A stretch of DNA of 64,000 bases from positions 1,116,001-1,180,000 of the forward strand of contig CALYLX010000150.1 of the NCBI GenBank assembly GCA_944990035.1, read 5' to 3'. The stretch's first letter is position 1. The number at the start of each line of letters is the position of its first letter. Below the pieces are notes generated by a model. That model had not been told where the DNA came from. It saw only the letters and a list, made by a program, of their open reading frames with translations, and did no database searches. This document shows, in pieces, positions 32,878-45,595 of this stretch. The DNA comes from Clitopilus passeckerianus (lineage: Eukaryota; Basidiomycota; Agaricomycetes; Agaricales; Entolomataceae). Position numbers and translations under genes: made by a program.

Positions 32878-35800
32878 TCATAGATATGCTCGCCTTTTGA
32901 CGCCTCGAACAGCCTCCTTGACTATGGAGAGCCATTCCTTTGTTTTGTCCATTTCGTCCCAGGAGCCAGATACGCTGGCGTCGATTTTTCGTAGTACAAG
33001 GCGGCGAAGGGTTCGTGCATCGCCGTCTTCGTTGTCCGTGATTGTAGGTGCAATGCTTGAATGAGAAGAATACATTGAAGAGAGCGAAGTTGCGCTCGAG
33101 CTGAAGGGCAATAGATTGTAGCCCAAGAGTCCAGGTGCAGCAGGGGGTTGCAAATACTGAGCACGAGGGCTTGGTGGTGCTGAGCGATTGCGCAAACTGT
33201 CGAGCATGGTCTCCCGCGCCTGCAAAAGTTGTCAGCATAAAGAAAATAGGAATTCATGTGAATCACAGTACCTTGATGGCGCGTTTCCCAACTCGCTCAG
33301 CCCGTGCGATGGAATGGTTAGCAAGTTCAAGGAACTGCTCCGCCTATAGGTGATTTCAGTCAGTGAAAAAGAGGAGCATTGATTGTTGCGCTCAACGTAC
33401 CGTATCCAACGAGTGATAAATGTTGCGGAGGTCTCGACGCGAAACGTTCAGCACAACGTTCGATGTTTGCAGAGCGCCATCAATCCGTGAATCAGATAGT
33501 ACCTCGGCATCAGCTACTGCATCGAGGTCCTCTGCGGATTCCTTGGTTTGCCGACCAACAGCGCAGTTCTCGTCGAGATCGTACACAATAGTCAGTTTAA
33601 CGGGGGCCTTCTCTTGAGGCTGGACAAACTTCTTAAACCACGACTTCAACTTCAGCCCTCCCCGAGAGAAAGTCAAAGCTTTTTCGCTGGCCTTGCGGTC
33701 AGAAGCCTCGAAACCCCGAAGCTTCGCTACGAGTTTCTTCTGCTTCTTTAGGAGATGCTGGAGCTTTGATTCGAGGTCAGGGCTGGCGAAGACATTCCAT
33801 TCTGCGTCCTCATCAAGCATGCGTCGCTTTTGAAGGCCGATCTCGCGTTCGAGCTCGGCAAGCTTTTCGACTTGGTTGGAGTACGAGGTCGCATCGGGAC
33901 TACTTCCCAGGAGACCTTCGAACCAATCAGCCCAAGAGGCTGAACGGTCTGCAAGCGTCTTAAGAGCAGGAGTGTGGGTCTGTGTTGCAACAGAAACATG
34001 ACTCTTGTCCATATGCCCCGAATTGGCGATGGAAGTCATTGATGTACTTCCCGAACGGTTGAGCATAGTCGTTTGCGAGTCTTCCGAATGGCGATTTCGT
34101 CGCTTGCAAGCATCAAAGCCGCTTCCGCCTAGCCGGTGAACTGCAGAAGCAGTGACTGAATCCAACGATGCCTCAGCCTTGTCGGCATGTGTCCGTAGGC
34201 TGTCAAGCTCTTCTGTAGCCTCTTCTACTCGGCGGTTGAGTAGGTGAATGAGGGCCTGATGATTTTTAGTTGCATCGGCAATGGAGTTGGCGAGGCGTGA
34301 AGTCGATTCTGGGTCTGACGGGAATGGAATGGAAGAGGGGTAGGCACGGAAGAACGATAGAAGGCGTTCGCTAAGCTCTTCAGCGTCAAGCTCTGGGGCC
34401 GAACACAGGGAAACGTCGTCATCTTCGCAGATCACAGTTGACGACCTCCAGTCTGAAAGCGAAACGAGGGAAGAGAAGGAATGTAGGGGTCGAATCGTGC
34501 GACAGGACATCGATGAGACGGGGCGCATTGTTTCTGTATCCTGACCGAAAGCGAGTCGAAATTCAGGCTTGCAGACTTCTAGAGCTGTCAGTCTGTCAAG
34601 GAGTAAAATCAGAAATGAGAACTTCAAAGCAGAAGAAAGGTAATGACTGACCCTCTTGAATTACGGAGCTCTCGAATAGTTCCAGCCGAGTCGAAGTCGA
34701 GCAATAGCATCAAGAGTTCAATGGAATCCCCGTGTTCGGCGGCAATATGAATACAGGTTTCGTCGTTCTTGTCCCTTGCGGCCAATGGGGCCCTCAAGTC
34801 CCGAACTAGATGTAAAGCGAATTGGTAAAGGGCGCAAATGACTTCCTCGTCGCTCGAGGGGAGTCGGACAGATTTTGCGAGAATATGGAGCGCGGTGTAC
34901 TGCTCCTCCTTGGTGAAAAGAGCGACTTCGGCGCCAGCGCAGTAGAGCGCATCCAGAATCTCGATGGATGGCATTGGTACAGAAACACAATGATGAATAG
35001 GGCTCCAGCCCCGAGCATCGGGTCGGTTCACAAGTAGGGGTGCCGACATCGGGTACAATTCCGCTGGTGCGGATGCGGGTAGTGGTGGTGAGAAGAGGAG
35101 TGAATGCAAAAAAGGTAGGTCGCCGGTCGTGATAGAGGTCGTGAGCGTGTCGGTTAAACGGGTCATAGCTTGGCCCGCAAAGATACTTGATGGTGGTGGC
35201 TCAAGACTGTCAGAGGGCATAGAAGAACGAGCCAAGTCGAGGAGGATATCAGATCCTGGGTAGAGTTTGTTGCGGTCCGCGGACTGCGATGGGTGTAAGT
35301 ACTTGGTTAAAGTTGTAGCAGTCAAGAAAAATACCTGGGATTCACGCCAGCGATGTCGTCGTAGGACAAGCTCACACATCCACAGAATTTTCGGATGCTG
35401 CAACGCGAATTGAATGGAAGTTCGCTGGTTGAGGTCGCGAAAATCCGGTCGCGCGCCATGTGAGAGCAATAGCTGGGCCACTCTGAAGTTTCCATCCCTC
35501 GCCGCGTCTAATGAAGCGAAATGTCAATCTGGGAGGTCTTTAGGATTGAGGGAAAGTATGCTTACACATCAGCGCAGTGGCTCCTTGAGTGTCCATGCCA
35601 TCGACTGAAACTGCATCAGAACTGCAGTCCAGAAGCATTTCGACTACTTCAGGCATGTTTAGCCATGAAGCCATTCCCAAAGGAATCACTCCATTCATTG
35701 AGCTGTTTGGCGCGTTCATAGTGCAGAGATTGATATCCGGGTGCTGTAGAAGCATATGTATAACATTTAGGCGCTCCCGAGTAAGAAAAGACGCGTCAGA

Positions 35801-36037
35801 CGCGTCGAGTTCTTGCCATCTGCAATATTGCAACGTCAGCACATTTGAAATGTAGCAAGTGAGCTTCAACACGTACCGTTCGCCAGCAACCGCGCACATG
35901 AGCGCAGTACGACCTAGGCCGTCAATTGCGTTTATGTCGGCGCCTTGGTTGATGGCTAGAGCGACCCCACGGTCGTCACCGTCTAGCGCAGCCTTGTGCA
36001 GTCCATGGTTGTCAAATCCGTGATAGTGGTTTCCCAT
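32878..36037 (-). CDS. Large ankyrin-repeat protein with coiled coil
   Basis: Roughly 950 residues from the ATG at 36037 (MGNHYHGFDNHG). Ankyrin repeats fill the first half: GLHKAALDGDD, GRTALMCAV, HMLLQHPDIN, AARDGNFRVAQLLLSHGAR, and later GWSPIHHCV, QYTALHILA and ETCIHIAAEHGDSIELL. The C-terminal half is predicted mostly helical, with heptad-like Leu/Glu/Lys patterns around QVEKLAELEREIGLQKRR and LLKKQKKLVAKLRGFEAS, and a Trp-rich SASWADWFEGLLG segment. The protein ends KRRAYL at 32878. I know no characterised counterpart; ankyrin repeats suggest a scaffold. The 3' end of VPS39 (plus strand) lies 180 bases away, so the two genes converge. All introns found are in phase. Confidence 0.75.
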
Positions 36038-37779
36038 GCAGTCGTTTTCTTGAGGGTTTGGTCGTGTAAGGCAAATGGGAAGTGTCGCGAATGAGGAAGA
36101 AGCAGAAATATGTCGTGAGAAACCAAGAACCCCAGAAGAACCCAAAAATTCGCAAGTGTGGATAGAAAGAAAAAAGCAAAAGTGTGGTGAAGAAAGACGC
36201 GTGTCGTTTGAAAAAATCCGCAATTCCCTAGTCAAAGTGGGCGGGAGGCGACGCCGAGAAAATTTGGGAGAAGAGTACCTTATAATAAAACTCCTCCAGA
36301 TTAAGGAGCGGTTTCAACCCTTCCAGGTGCACGAGGCAGATCTCTCCCAGCATCAGAAAATAAGGGCTGCCCAAAAATACTGCACCGCCCGAGTCTCGTA
36401 AGCAATAACTTGAATAAGCGAATCGGTGGAAGGCTCTCGCAAACCTGGGAACAGCGAGATCAACGGACAGAACCGGTGTTTTCACGGCAACCTTTGACGG
36501 GTTGAAAGTTTCTTGGAGACGACGGACAGAATGCCCGAGCCAATGCTTTGCAAATGGAAGACACTTGACAGAATAGTTCTAGCTCGGATGCTTGTTAGCA
36601 AAACGCTTGCAGATAAGAAATTGAGGGCGTTTTGACGGAGAATCACCGCATGACGCTTGATGGGCTACGAGAACCTGACGAGAACTGAGGTGTCTTCATG
36701 CCTCGAGGCAGAAAAAGCTAACGGAAAATCATTCGAAAGCGGTAAGCTTAAGGAGGGATGAGCCTTGAGCCTTGAAGAGCTTCACACGAGGTTCGTTGTT
36801 AACCAAGGGCTCCTGCTAAGCGGTGTCATGGCCGATAGGTAAACTCCTCCAGCTGGGGACATCTGGGGATCCATGGAATTATCAAGATTAATTCAATTCA
36901 GCATTTTGCCAACTTGGGTAGATTATTCGTTTCTGCTTTGCGCTTGAGGACTTTAATCAGAGCTTATCATGTCTTCACGATTTCCAGCTGAAGGGACTCT
37001 TCTTATCCTTGGGTTGAAGATTCTGGTCAGACCTCTTGCAATTTCGGATCTTGGCCTTGAGGTTCGTTTCATTGAAAAAATTCCGAAGTCTTCCGTTTAC
37101 GAGCAAGCATCACGTTGGACCCACTTCATATCCATGAGGCATGAGACGCCCCAGAACCGTCGAAAGCCTCAAGCGCGCTCACACATACGAACTTCCCACT
37201 GGAAGTACATGAAAATTGAAGGAGATAGTAGGAGCTAGTAGGAAGGAAAGGCGAAGCCAAGCGGCTGGAAGTGCCTTGTATTTGGCGTTTGATGAATTGT
37301 GATCTGCTTTGCCTGGGCGGCCTTGCCAAATAAATGACGCAGAGTTTCCCCTGGTCCTCCAACAGAATTTCTACGATTGAATTCACAACTGTATTGAAGA
37401 AGTCTTCATCTGCACAAAGCCGAATGAATGAGCCTATGCAGATTGCCAAGGTTGTTACACTGATTGTGATGCAAAGTATGATGTAGTACTGATGATTTCG
37501 TTCATGAGAGGGTTCGTAATAGATAGCAAGATAGTAAATAACGAAGGTTGTTTGGGAATTGGGGTTGCATCGTTCAAGATGACCAGCTGTTTGCAAATGA
37601 GGGGATGATAATAAATGCAGGTGTTGTTGTGCATGTATGTACTATGTATGTACGTAGTTTGAGGATAAATAATTAGGAACCAGAGGAATCAAAATTAGAC
37701 CGCATTCCGGGAACTCGATGTTCCGTGCTCCGAAGATTCAGAGCGGGGGCCGTTGTACCCCACGAAGCTTTCGGCAGTC
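36038..37779. other. Intergenic, nothing accepted
   Basis: 1.7 kb between two minus-strand genes. A 156-codon minus-strand frame at 37126-37596 contains one plausible membrane helix but no start context, intron signal or family resemblance. A short tatgtac repeat lies near 37635-37655. Confidence 0.5.
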
Positions 37780-40248
37780 TCAGGTAAACGCCTCCCTGGG
37801 CAAGTTTCCCTGTAAGCGGAGATTTGTCAGCAACACAATCCTGGTGGCGGAAAGAGATATGGAAGAGTGTTTGAAACTAACTTTGACTTGTTCAAAAGCT
37901 GCAACGGCCCTCTCCATATTCCACTCGTTATTCGCTAGGCATTCTATTGAGAGCTGAATGGTCAGCCTCGTCCTTTGTGATAGCTGCATCACAAGATTTC
38001 GTTGTGGCTCAGGCTAGGGGAGGCGTGTCGTCAGCCCGACATGATCTTCGGAGGGAAATTGAAAATTGACTCACTATGTTAGCGAGAGGGTTGTTGAAAG
38101 GTGGCTGTGGTGGTTGTGGTTGTGGTTGTGGTTGAGCCGGTTGCGTTGTAGGTGTCGGCTGTGGCTGAGACGCGGAAGCTTGGACGGCAGCAATATTCTG
38201 AGCTTGTTGCTGTGCCTTTGTCGGAGCTTGCACGTGTAGAGCGCCAGGCTTCCAGCTCTCGTGGCTGGAATAAGACCGAATCGTCCATTGGTCCGATAGG
38301 ATCATCACATCCCAACCGTTTACTTTTGCACTAATACGGAATCGTGTGAGATAAGGGTCATACAAACGAATGTCAAGTAATACATACCGTGAACCTTCAG
38401 GTGCGCCTACAAGTACGAACGACCGGTCAAAGGACCTAATTCCTTCGGTATTAACCTCGGTAAACTGTCCGTGAACTGTCAAGAGCAAAGTGTCCCCGCC
38501 CATTACAGGAAATGCATCAATACTGAATAGATCGGATGGCCCAGTAGTGTCGTGCTTCGTCCCTGGTAAACCTACAAGGGTCTTGACGATGTCATCGGGG
38601 CCAGTGTGGAAACTCTTCAAAGTACGATCGAGTCCACCATGCACTCGCGCGAGGTTGCGTGAGCCCTGATCAGCCAGCCATGGACCCCAATTCAGCTTCT
38701 GTTGATTCGGCATTCGGGTTTGGAAGCCAAGTACACGGGCCCGGTTCGGTATTGAGGTGTTGGCAGAGTACGAAAATGTAGCAGAAGGGTCGTATGAGTC
38801 AGCCAGGGCACCTCTCTGGTTGTCAAGTGCATTAAAGAATCTATCGTTCAGATAAGTTACAGATTATTAGATACATCGACAAAAAATAGACATACCGTGA
38901 CAAAAAGTTGCCGATTAAATTACTATCGACGCCGGCGACCAAGGATCCGCCCATTTCAAATGGGAACGTCTTGGCTGTAGGTTTCTTCTCTGCAGCAGGC
39001 TGCCCAGTTGGTGCGGGCACATCAAACGAAATCTGGGCGATAGCTTCATGGTCGAGCATTTCCAATGATGAAAATTGCTGTGCCATCATTCTAGAAAGAC
39101 ATCAGAAACCTTCACAAATCGACGATAGAATATGCTCACTGCTTATAATGCTCCCCATTGTCTCGTTGAAACATGTTCTCCCGTACGGGATTGCCAATCA
39201 TGATCAACTCCCTCAACCGGACTAGTTTGTTCTTCCTCGCAGAAATGAATTCCAAGTCTTTGAACGACCGTATATTGTTGTTTTGTAGAGAAAGGTTCTG
39301 GAGTTGGGGGAGATACTTGGGCAGGAATTGCAGGTGCTGCCCACTGAGATTATTGCTCGCAAGCGACAACGTTTTAACCTGATGAAACATTAACGATTGT
39401 ATGGTGACCAAAAAATCGAAGCCACTGACTGAAGGTGTTAAGGAACCAGCGAGCTTGAATATTACTGCTGCCTCGCGAGCGTCCCCACCGCGTCCAGGGG
39501 GAGTCAGATTGTACTTTTTCACAATCTCGTCGTCAATCATAGACTGCAGATAATAGCGTTAGGACAATCATGTCGTTTGTAAAACATTTGACCGTGACGC
39601 GTGAAAGGCATTTTCGGCGGGGTGAGGGACAGTGCAAGGGTAGTTGAACAACCAATGGGCCGCTTCTGCTCCGAAAATGACATTCAGCGGGTTAGTCACC
39701 AAAACTTCTTACCTCAAGATTCAAACATTGTGTTTGTGGGTCCCATCGTTTCTCAACCAGTTCTTTCCAGGATGAAACACCGCCACGCTTCGGTCTGGTG
39801 ACAGGCAATGGTGTTGTTGGGCCTCCCGAAACGGCGTTTCTCCTAACTCTACCCGGGCCTGGGGTGTGTGCTGCTCCTCGTATTGAAAGTGCAGAAGTCG
39901 AGGATGAGGGGCGGGCTGATATCTGTGGAGTAAAACAGTGAAGCCATTAGCAAAAATTCCTACGATTAGTGATAAGGGCCGTGAAGGTGCGATGAACGCC
40001 ACGACGTCATGGGTGGCGGTCAAAGGACCAGGCGATGTAGTACTCACCGAGCGAGATCCACCGGGAGCATCCTTCACTGCATCTATCATGCGTGGTCGAT
40101 GACTTCGTAACTTTGAATGACCTTTCCGGCCTCCAGGCTTGTCGGTCAAGTCTCGCATCGTAGTGTCACGATCCACTAGGCCAGCTTTGCGCAGTGCAGT
40201 GCCAACAATCGTTCTTGAGCCCGGTGCGGGCGTTGGTGAAGAAAACAT
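37780..40248 (-). CDS. MEX67: mRNA export receptor Mex67/NXF1
   Basis: Carries mRNPs through the nuclear pore together with Mtr2. The start at 40248 gives MFSSPTPAPGSRTIVG, followed by a basic RNA-binding-like N-terminus. Leucine-rich repeats follow (KTLSLASNNLSGQHLQFLP, QNLSLQNNNIRSF, LRELIMIGNPVRE), then the NTF2-like domain (FFNALDNQRGALADSYDPSA, WTIRSYSSHESWKPGALH), a Pro/Gln-rich linker, and a C-terminal TAP-C/UBA-like domain (RLTIQLSIECLANNEWNMERAVAAF, split by an intron before GNLPREAFT). Domain order and length match the family. The stop lies at 37782-37780. About nine exons; all phases fit. A long intron (39712-39546) is unusual for this gene set. Confidence 0.88.
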
Positions 40249-40576
40249 TCTTGGCGGTAAGCAGAGAGGTTGACAAAGAGGTCGTGTGGCCAAATCCGAC
40301 CAACCAAGATGGACGTTAATGAGAAAGGGCGTTACACTGGGTGGCGGATGGCACAAAAGGGAAAAGGCAGTGCTGGCCCGGTTTTCTCACGGACCCTAGT
40401 CAGCCGCGGCGCAGACAAGTCAGAACGGCACCGCTTATACACCTTGTCTTTATTCTGTCTACCTACGAATTTATTGTTTTATATACAGCAACACCCACAC
40501 ATACGGGGAAACGGCAAATGTTACGGACCAAACAAGTAAAGAATGGGCCCACAACGGTCAAGCGGCGCTACTTTGA
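40249..40576. other. Intergenic, nothing recognised
   Basis: MEX67 promoter and 3' flank of the next minus-strand gene. No motif noted. Confidence 0.5.
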
Positions 40577-42300
40577 TCAAGCATCATCACCTTCTTCATC
40601 CATATCTTCCTCATCAGGGAACAAGCAAGGCGCTTGGAACAGCCCACTACCGCTGTCCAAATCCAATGACACTAGAAATGGTGCTTCTGGTAATGGAGAG
40701 AATGAGCAGCTGACAACAGGAGCCGTAACCGATGTGGATCCAGGGTACTCAGATACGAGCGCTGCAGCCTGGTAACTCTGGGCAGAATCTTCAGCATCCG
40801 TGAGTAGGCAGCCCACATCCTGAGGGCCAATGGAAGGGGCTGGAAGAATAGTTTTGCTGTTTGGTGATTGAGCAGGGGCGATGCTATCATGGGCCTCCGC
40901 CGGCAACCGAGATACCACAGAACCCTCGCTTTGGTGCCCCGGATTACCGGCTTGCTGAATTTTAGGGATGTGAAGGGTGTGCTCCGGGAGAGCAGACTGT
41001 ATGTCGTCGATGTGTTTCTCAAGAGGAAGAGTACCTCCTGTTTCTGGCGAAGAGGTCTGGGCCCTATTCAATCCCCATCGAGTCCAATCGCCCAGGTCGC
41101 TACCGCTCCCGTGTTCTCCAGATATTGAAACTTCACCGAGATCGACTACCTCTGGATGGGAGGGCTCAATTTCGGGCTCTTCACTAGGCCAGTCATAAAA
41201 GCGGATCTCAGGATCAATGCTGCCTGACCCTTCTTTGGGTTCCCAGATTGTATCCATCTCGTCCGAGTTATCAGAGGCCCTATCAGAGGCCGTGTTGTAT
41301 CTTTGCGACTGAGAGGAAGCAGGAGATAGCCCCAGGATGATGCCTATAGAATGCCAAGGATCTTTGTGCTCGTAGAGGTTATCTTGCCAGTTTGAGACCG
41401 GTTTCCACTCCTTGGAATGGCTCGAAAGCTTCTCTTCAATCATGGTAGATGATAGCATATCGTCGTCAAATGCGGAATTATCAACCTGGTCTTCTTTGGA
41501 AATCCCATTTCCCATTGTATCCAACGGCGATGTTGAACGGACAACTTTATCCCTAGGAAATTGTCCTTGACCAAAGAATAACCGGGCATCATGAGAAGAA
41601 TATCTGACTCCGCGGTCAGAGGAGGCTGGACAGGAATCCGAGCCTGAGTCGTAAATTTTTTGGGTCCTGTCATGGCCAGAAGAAATCGGTATCGGAAGAT
41701 CCATATCGTCTGGAAGAACAGAGTAAAGTGAGATCATGCCACAAATCCTAGAGGAAAGGTGGATGTTGCCTTCTACAGGGCCGGCAGAAAAAGAGAACAC
41801 TCGGTATTCCTCGCTATCTTCGATGCAATCATCTTCTTCCTGACGAGTATGGTGTGGTGAAGGCGATGGATAGGCAGACAGGAAATCCTCAGTTGGTGTC
41901 CAGCCCCGTGGCTCGTACGGCGTTGAAGTACTCCATTGAGGAGAACTGGGAGGCAACGGACTTAGTATATTTATATGTTTAACCTGGTGCTCGAAGAAGC
42001 TCTCTGAGCTGTCATCCACTCCTCGCGTTGGATCCGAGGCATACCTGTCTTTCCGGGGTCTGTTTTCTAGAAAGATTGGGGCGTGAAGCGCGTTTGAGAG
42101 AACGTGATGCTGGCCGCGGTTTCGGGGCGGAGAGATCAACGAGATCAGGCAAAGCCAAAATGCGATCAAGAGCTGCTCGACGAGCAGTGGCTGAAAGACT
42201 GGGTAAATCTCGAGTACATCTACACTATCAACGAATGGAGGAACCCACGTTCATTGATATCCAGGGCTTGAAGCACTTTAGAAGAAGTACGGCTTGCCAT
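40577..42300 (-). CDS. Hypothetical acidic, Ser/Pro-rich protein
   Basis: Modelled from the ATG at 42300 (MASRTSSKVLQALDINE): exon 42300-42249, a short 40-base intron, an exon beginning LPSLSATARRAALDRILALP, a 55-base intron, then one long exon to 40577. About 550 residues. The second exon is basic and Ser/Pro-rich; the long exon is acidic, Ser/Glu/Asp-rich, probably disordered, and ends DEEDMDEEGDDA. Scattered acid-plus-Trp segments (YDWPSEEPEIEP, LGDWTRWG) may be interaction motifs. I do not recognise it. The 5' end is the least certain part; a further upstream exon around 42450-42640 (KGFFGRRKMEML) might belong but did not join in phase. Confidence 0.5.
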
Positions 42301-43019
42301 GGAGCTTGAAGAGCTCCCCGTCTTTGAAGAGGATAGATTACTCGATGTGGAGGGGACTTGTTCACCATCCTAGCTTCGACGACGGGATGCGCTGTGTTCC
42401 GTTTTGCGTGTGCAAGCGGGATCGCCACAGGCTGATGGACCAGCTGCGCTAACCTGCTCTCTCGATGCTCAGCGGGGCTTCCTCTGGTTTCTTCTCTCCC
42501 CGCTTATTCGCGAGCCCTTTTGTAAGCATCTCCATCTTACGACGACCAAAGAAACCCTTCTGTATGCGCCCTGTCGAGTCTCGTTGCCTTGCCTTGGCCG
42601 CATTCCTATATAAAGGAGCAGCCTCGATCAACACGCGCATATGGTCAAGTATTCCAGGAATTCTCGCCTTTTGCCTCCCATATAATTGGCTCCTGCCATT
42701 CGAAATTGTTTTATGGTGCTCAAGGAGCTATGTGGACCAGGTGATGGTAGGAACTGGCTAAGGATGCGTCGATTGTGATCGAAATAGCCGCGACGCGACG
42801 CGCCACTCCGCTGACAAATCGAGTCTTCTGGAGGAAGGGAAATCTGAGTACGAGTATGGAGTAGAACCCTCAAAAATTTGGATATTCACTCAATTCACTC
42901 AGTGTTCAGCCAAGAAATGGAGAAAATAATTAATCTATGCTACCAGTAGTTATAGAATCTACAGAATGAATGTCGCATCTACGTATAAATACATGGATTG
43001 CCGATTCTGTTTACGAGAA
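42301..43019. other. Intergenic, possible extra 5' exon
   Basis: Includes an open stretch at 42449-42640 on the minus strand whose residues (QKGFFGRRKMEMLTKGL) look protein-like, and a tttatata element near 42607. It could be a first exon of the gene at 40577-42300, but I could not find an in-phase junction. Confidence 0.35.
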
Positions 43020-44800
43020 TCACGAACGGACAGTTAATTGTGTGGCTCTATGTAGGGCAACAAGAGCTGTCATTGCTAGGACAACAAAAGCAAGATTACC
43101 ACCCAAGAATTTGCTCTGAAGTGAGATTGAAAAGAGCGAGGAAGCGACCGTAGGACTAAGTGCCCTCATGCCGGAAGCCACTGCTTGTGCCATACCATTC
43201 GTTGCACCAAGGGACGACTTATTGGGAGCACTCCTCACGACAATAATTTGCATGGAGCCTGCGAGAATGGAGCCAAGTTAACGATGCGCGTCTTAAAGCT
43301 TAAATAGACGACGTACTGTATGCTGCGCTCACAGTGAAGGTACAAATTAGCTGAATAGCTAATACAGCCTTGACTGGGCCATTCACTTCTCCTGCCGCCA
43401 TCACTAGGTATCGCAGTAAGGGATATAGACCGAGAACTATCACATAGCTCGAGAAGGTTCCAATCAAGATTTTTGGCCCAAGTCTTTGCATCACGGGTCC
43501 CAAAAAGCATGCTTGTAAGCAGGCATTCAGAAATCCCCAAACACCCATGATGGCGCCAATCTGGAACGGAGAAAGCCCAAGTCCCCCAAGCTCGATGGAT
43601 GTTGAGTAAACGAGAGGTTGGAGGACTACTGCGCACATGTCGACGAATGTCATGAGCCCATACACGATAAGGGGCTTAATGATTTGAGGTATCAGGAGTG
43701 CGCGAAAAGGGACAGGAGCTTCATGATGTTCTTGTTCTCTGCTGTTGTCCGCTCCCGGCTGAATGGAGCCATACTCAGAGTGACCGCCGTCTAAGAGTGG
43801 AGCCTCCTCCCTGGTAGATGGCTCGTTTGCCGAGATTTCTTTTAGGTAAGGTCTAGGGAATTTGTCAGGCCAATGGGGGCAATGGTATGTGGTATGCGTA
43901 CCTCTCGGAGCCCGAGTAGCGCGGAAATTGAAGCCAACAATGCTATTCCAGCAGCTGCAGCACACGGAAGAAAGTAGGGGTAATCCCAGAACAGCCTATA
44001 CCGGCCAAAAATACTCGGCCAATGTTCAGCAGGTCGGGCTAGTATTCCTCCCATGATGGGCCTGGAAAATGGTGAGTTTGTTTGCAACCTTCTCATGCTG
44101 GTAAGACGAACGCAATTGTAGCCCCAGATGTCCAGACAAGCGTTCCGAAGGAATAAGCATATGCCATGTTGGTGGAATCCGTGACCTATGTCAGGTTAGA
44201 GTCTGATTGCATTGCATGTGTTCGCAACGTACCTCTGCCACAACTGTCTTCGCAACGCCTGAAAGGAATCTTTAGAACAATCTTGGTAAGGTTCAAGAGT
44301 AGACTTGCCTATGTTCCCGTTGAATGTCCCTTGGAAGGCCCTTGAAATAAGCATGGCCGCGAAAGAACGGCCAGCCAGGCCGAAACTGAGCAGGGCAACA
44401 GCGAGGCCGAGCGGGCCCAGCAATAATATCGGTTTACGCCCAAAGTGATCAGAGGCCCTCCCCCAGAAGAAGACGGTTGACGCCTCAACCACGAAGAAAG
44501 TAGATTCCTAGCTATAAGTCAGTCCCAGAACAAAGTACGATGAGAACTCGAAGGTGTAATCACTATAAGACCTGCAAAGTAACCTGTCTTCCGTTCGTCG
44601 CCTCCTGTGATTCCGCATTCTCGAACGTATTGGTTGACGAAGGGATAAATAACGAGGGCGGCGATTGGTTCCGTGAATGCGACGAAATAAACGATAAACA
44701 GCTGTAGCTTTGGGAGGGGTGTTCGCTGCTGGGTTTCCTGGCTGCTTGGAATACTGGCTTCAGAGTCGTCGATACTCTGGGCGTCAGGTGTCGTTGTCAT
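43020..44800 (-). CDS. MFS transporter C (TetA/ZIFL-like, second subgroup)
   Basis: Start at 44800 (MTTTPDAQSIDDSEAS); helix 1 opens with RTPLPKLQLFIVYFVAFTEP. Blocks: GGDERKTGYFAGLI, RASDHFGRKP, QGTFNGNIG, GGILARPAEHWP, YPYFLPCAAAA, then LGGLGLSPFQIG and NKSSLGATNGMAQ. It stops at 43020 after LTVRS. The intron within NGNI/G has donor gcaagt, a GC-AG intron. One acceptor was moved to caaacgag to keep phase after the helix-6 exon, giving a 105-base intron. With these choices the frame is intact. It heads a minus-strand tandem of three (C, D, E) that share PLPKLQL and a separate late half, unlike A, B, F and G with PLPW. Substrate unknown. Confidence 0.8.
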
Positions 44801-45595
44801 GATGAGGGGCTTGGGCAGGAGTATCTTCAATGTTTTCTTGCATAAAAGGCCGTCAAATTTTTGCAACACATTCGCCCAAACATTTGTTGACTCACAGAGG
44901 CGTGATCTCGCCATTCAATATGTGCTGCGCATTGGGGCTTCTGAAAGTTCTGATCACAGATCCGCGAATGTTGGAAACCTTTGCTCCGCTTGGCTGTTTG
45001 CATTTAGAATGGATGGGGACGAGGTCCTCAGGAGTCAGTTTGGACAAGGAGCCTCGAACGGCGTGGTTTTGTATTGGTAGGGCTTTGGGCATTAGTCCAG
45101 TGGTTGAAAGACACGGGGTCATTGGAAGTCATGTTACTGCGAGATAATAGTCAGAGACGTGCTAAGGAAGCTGCATGTAGCAAACGAGACTTGCGATGTT
45201 TGCTTGGTTGGAATTTGGAGAAGATACGTCAACTTCGCATTGTCGGATTTTAATGGCCTTCCAAGTGTGGTATATCCAAAGGAGTACCAGAATAACTTTT
45301 CAAATAGCTTCTCGCTGAAGCGCCAACAGAAATGTCGGGTCCAGGTCTGTGTGATATGTGATAGATTGTGAAGGTGTGTATTCGGCAAGGAAGAAACCTT
45401 GTCCCGATCGTCAGCGCCAACGGGCTTCCGAACGGGAATTCGCACCTAGAGTACATCATAAGGAAAGTATGTACATATTTTATAGGATCGTACTTCGATC
45501 ATGGATGGACCATTTTACTGTCACGAACAGCAGGTGCATTCCTTTTATTGTACAAAGGTCTATCCAATCTATTCCAACTACTATCCTTGCGCCAA
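44801..45595. other. Intergenic, nothing recognised
   Basis: MFS C promoter and 3' flank of MFS D. Several short open frames on both strands, none with recognisable features. Confidence 0.5.

Noticed and set aside
37126..37596. 156-codon minus-strand frame with one hydrophobic segment
   Set aside because: Single hydrophobic stretch is weak evidence; no family resemblance or promoter-like signal.
42449..42640. Extra first exon for the hypothetical gene at 40577-42300
   Set aside because: Residues look protein-like, but no in-phase donor/acceptor pair was found; left as a note.
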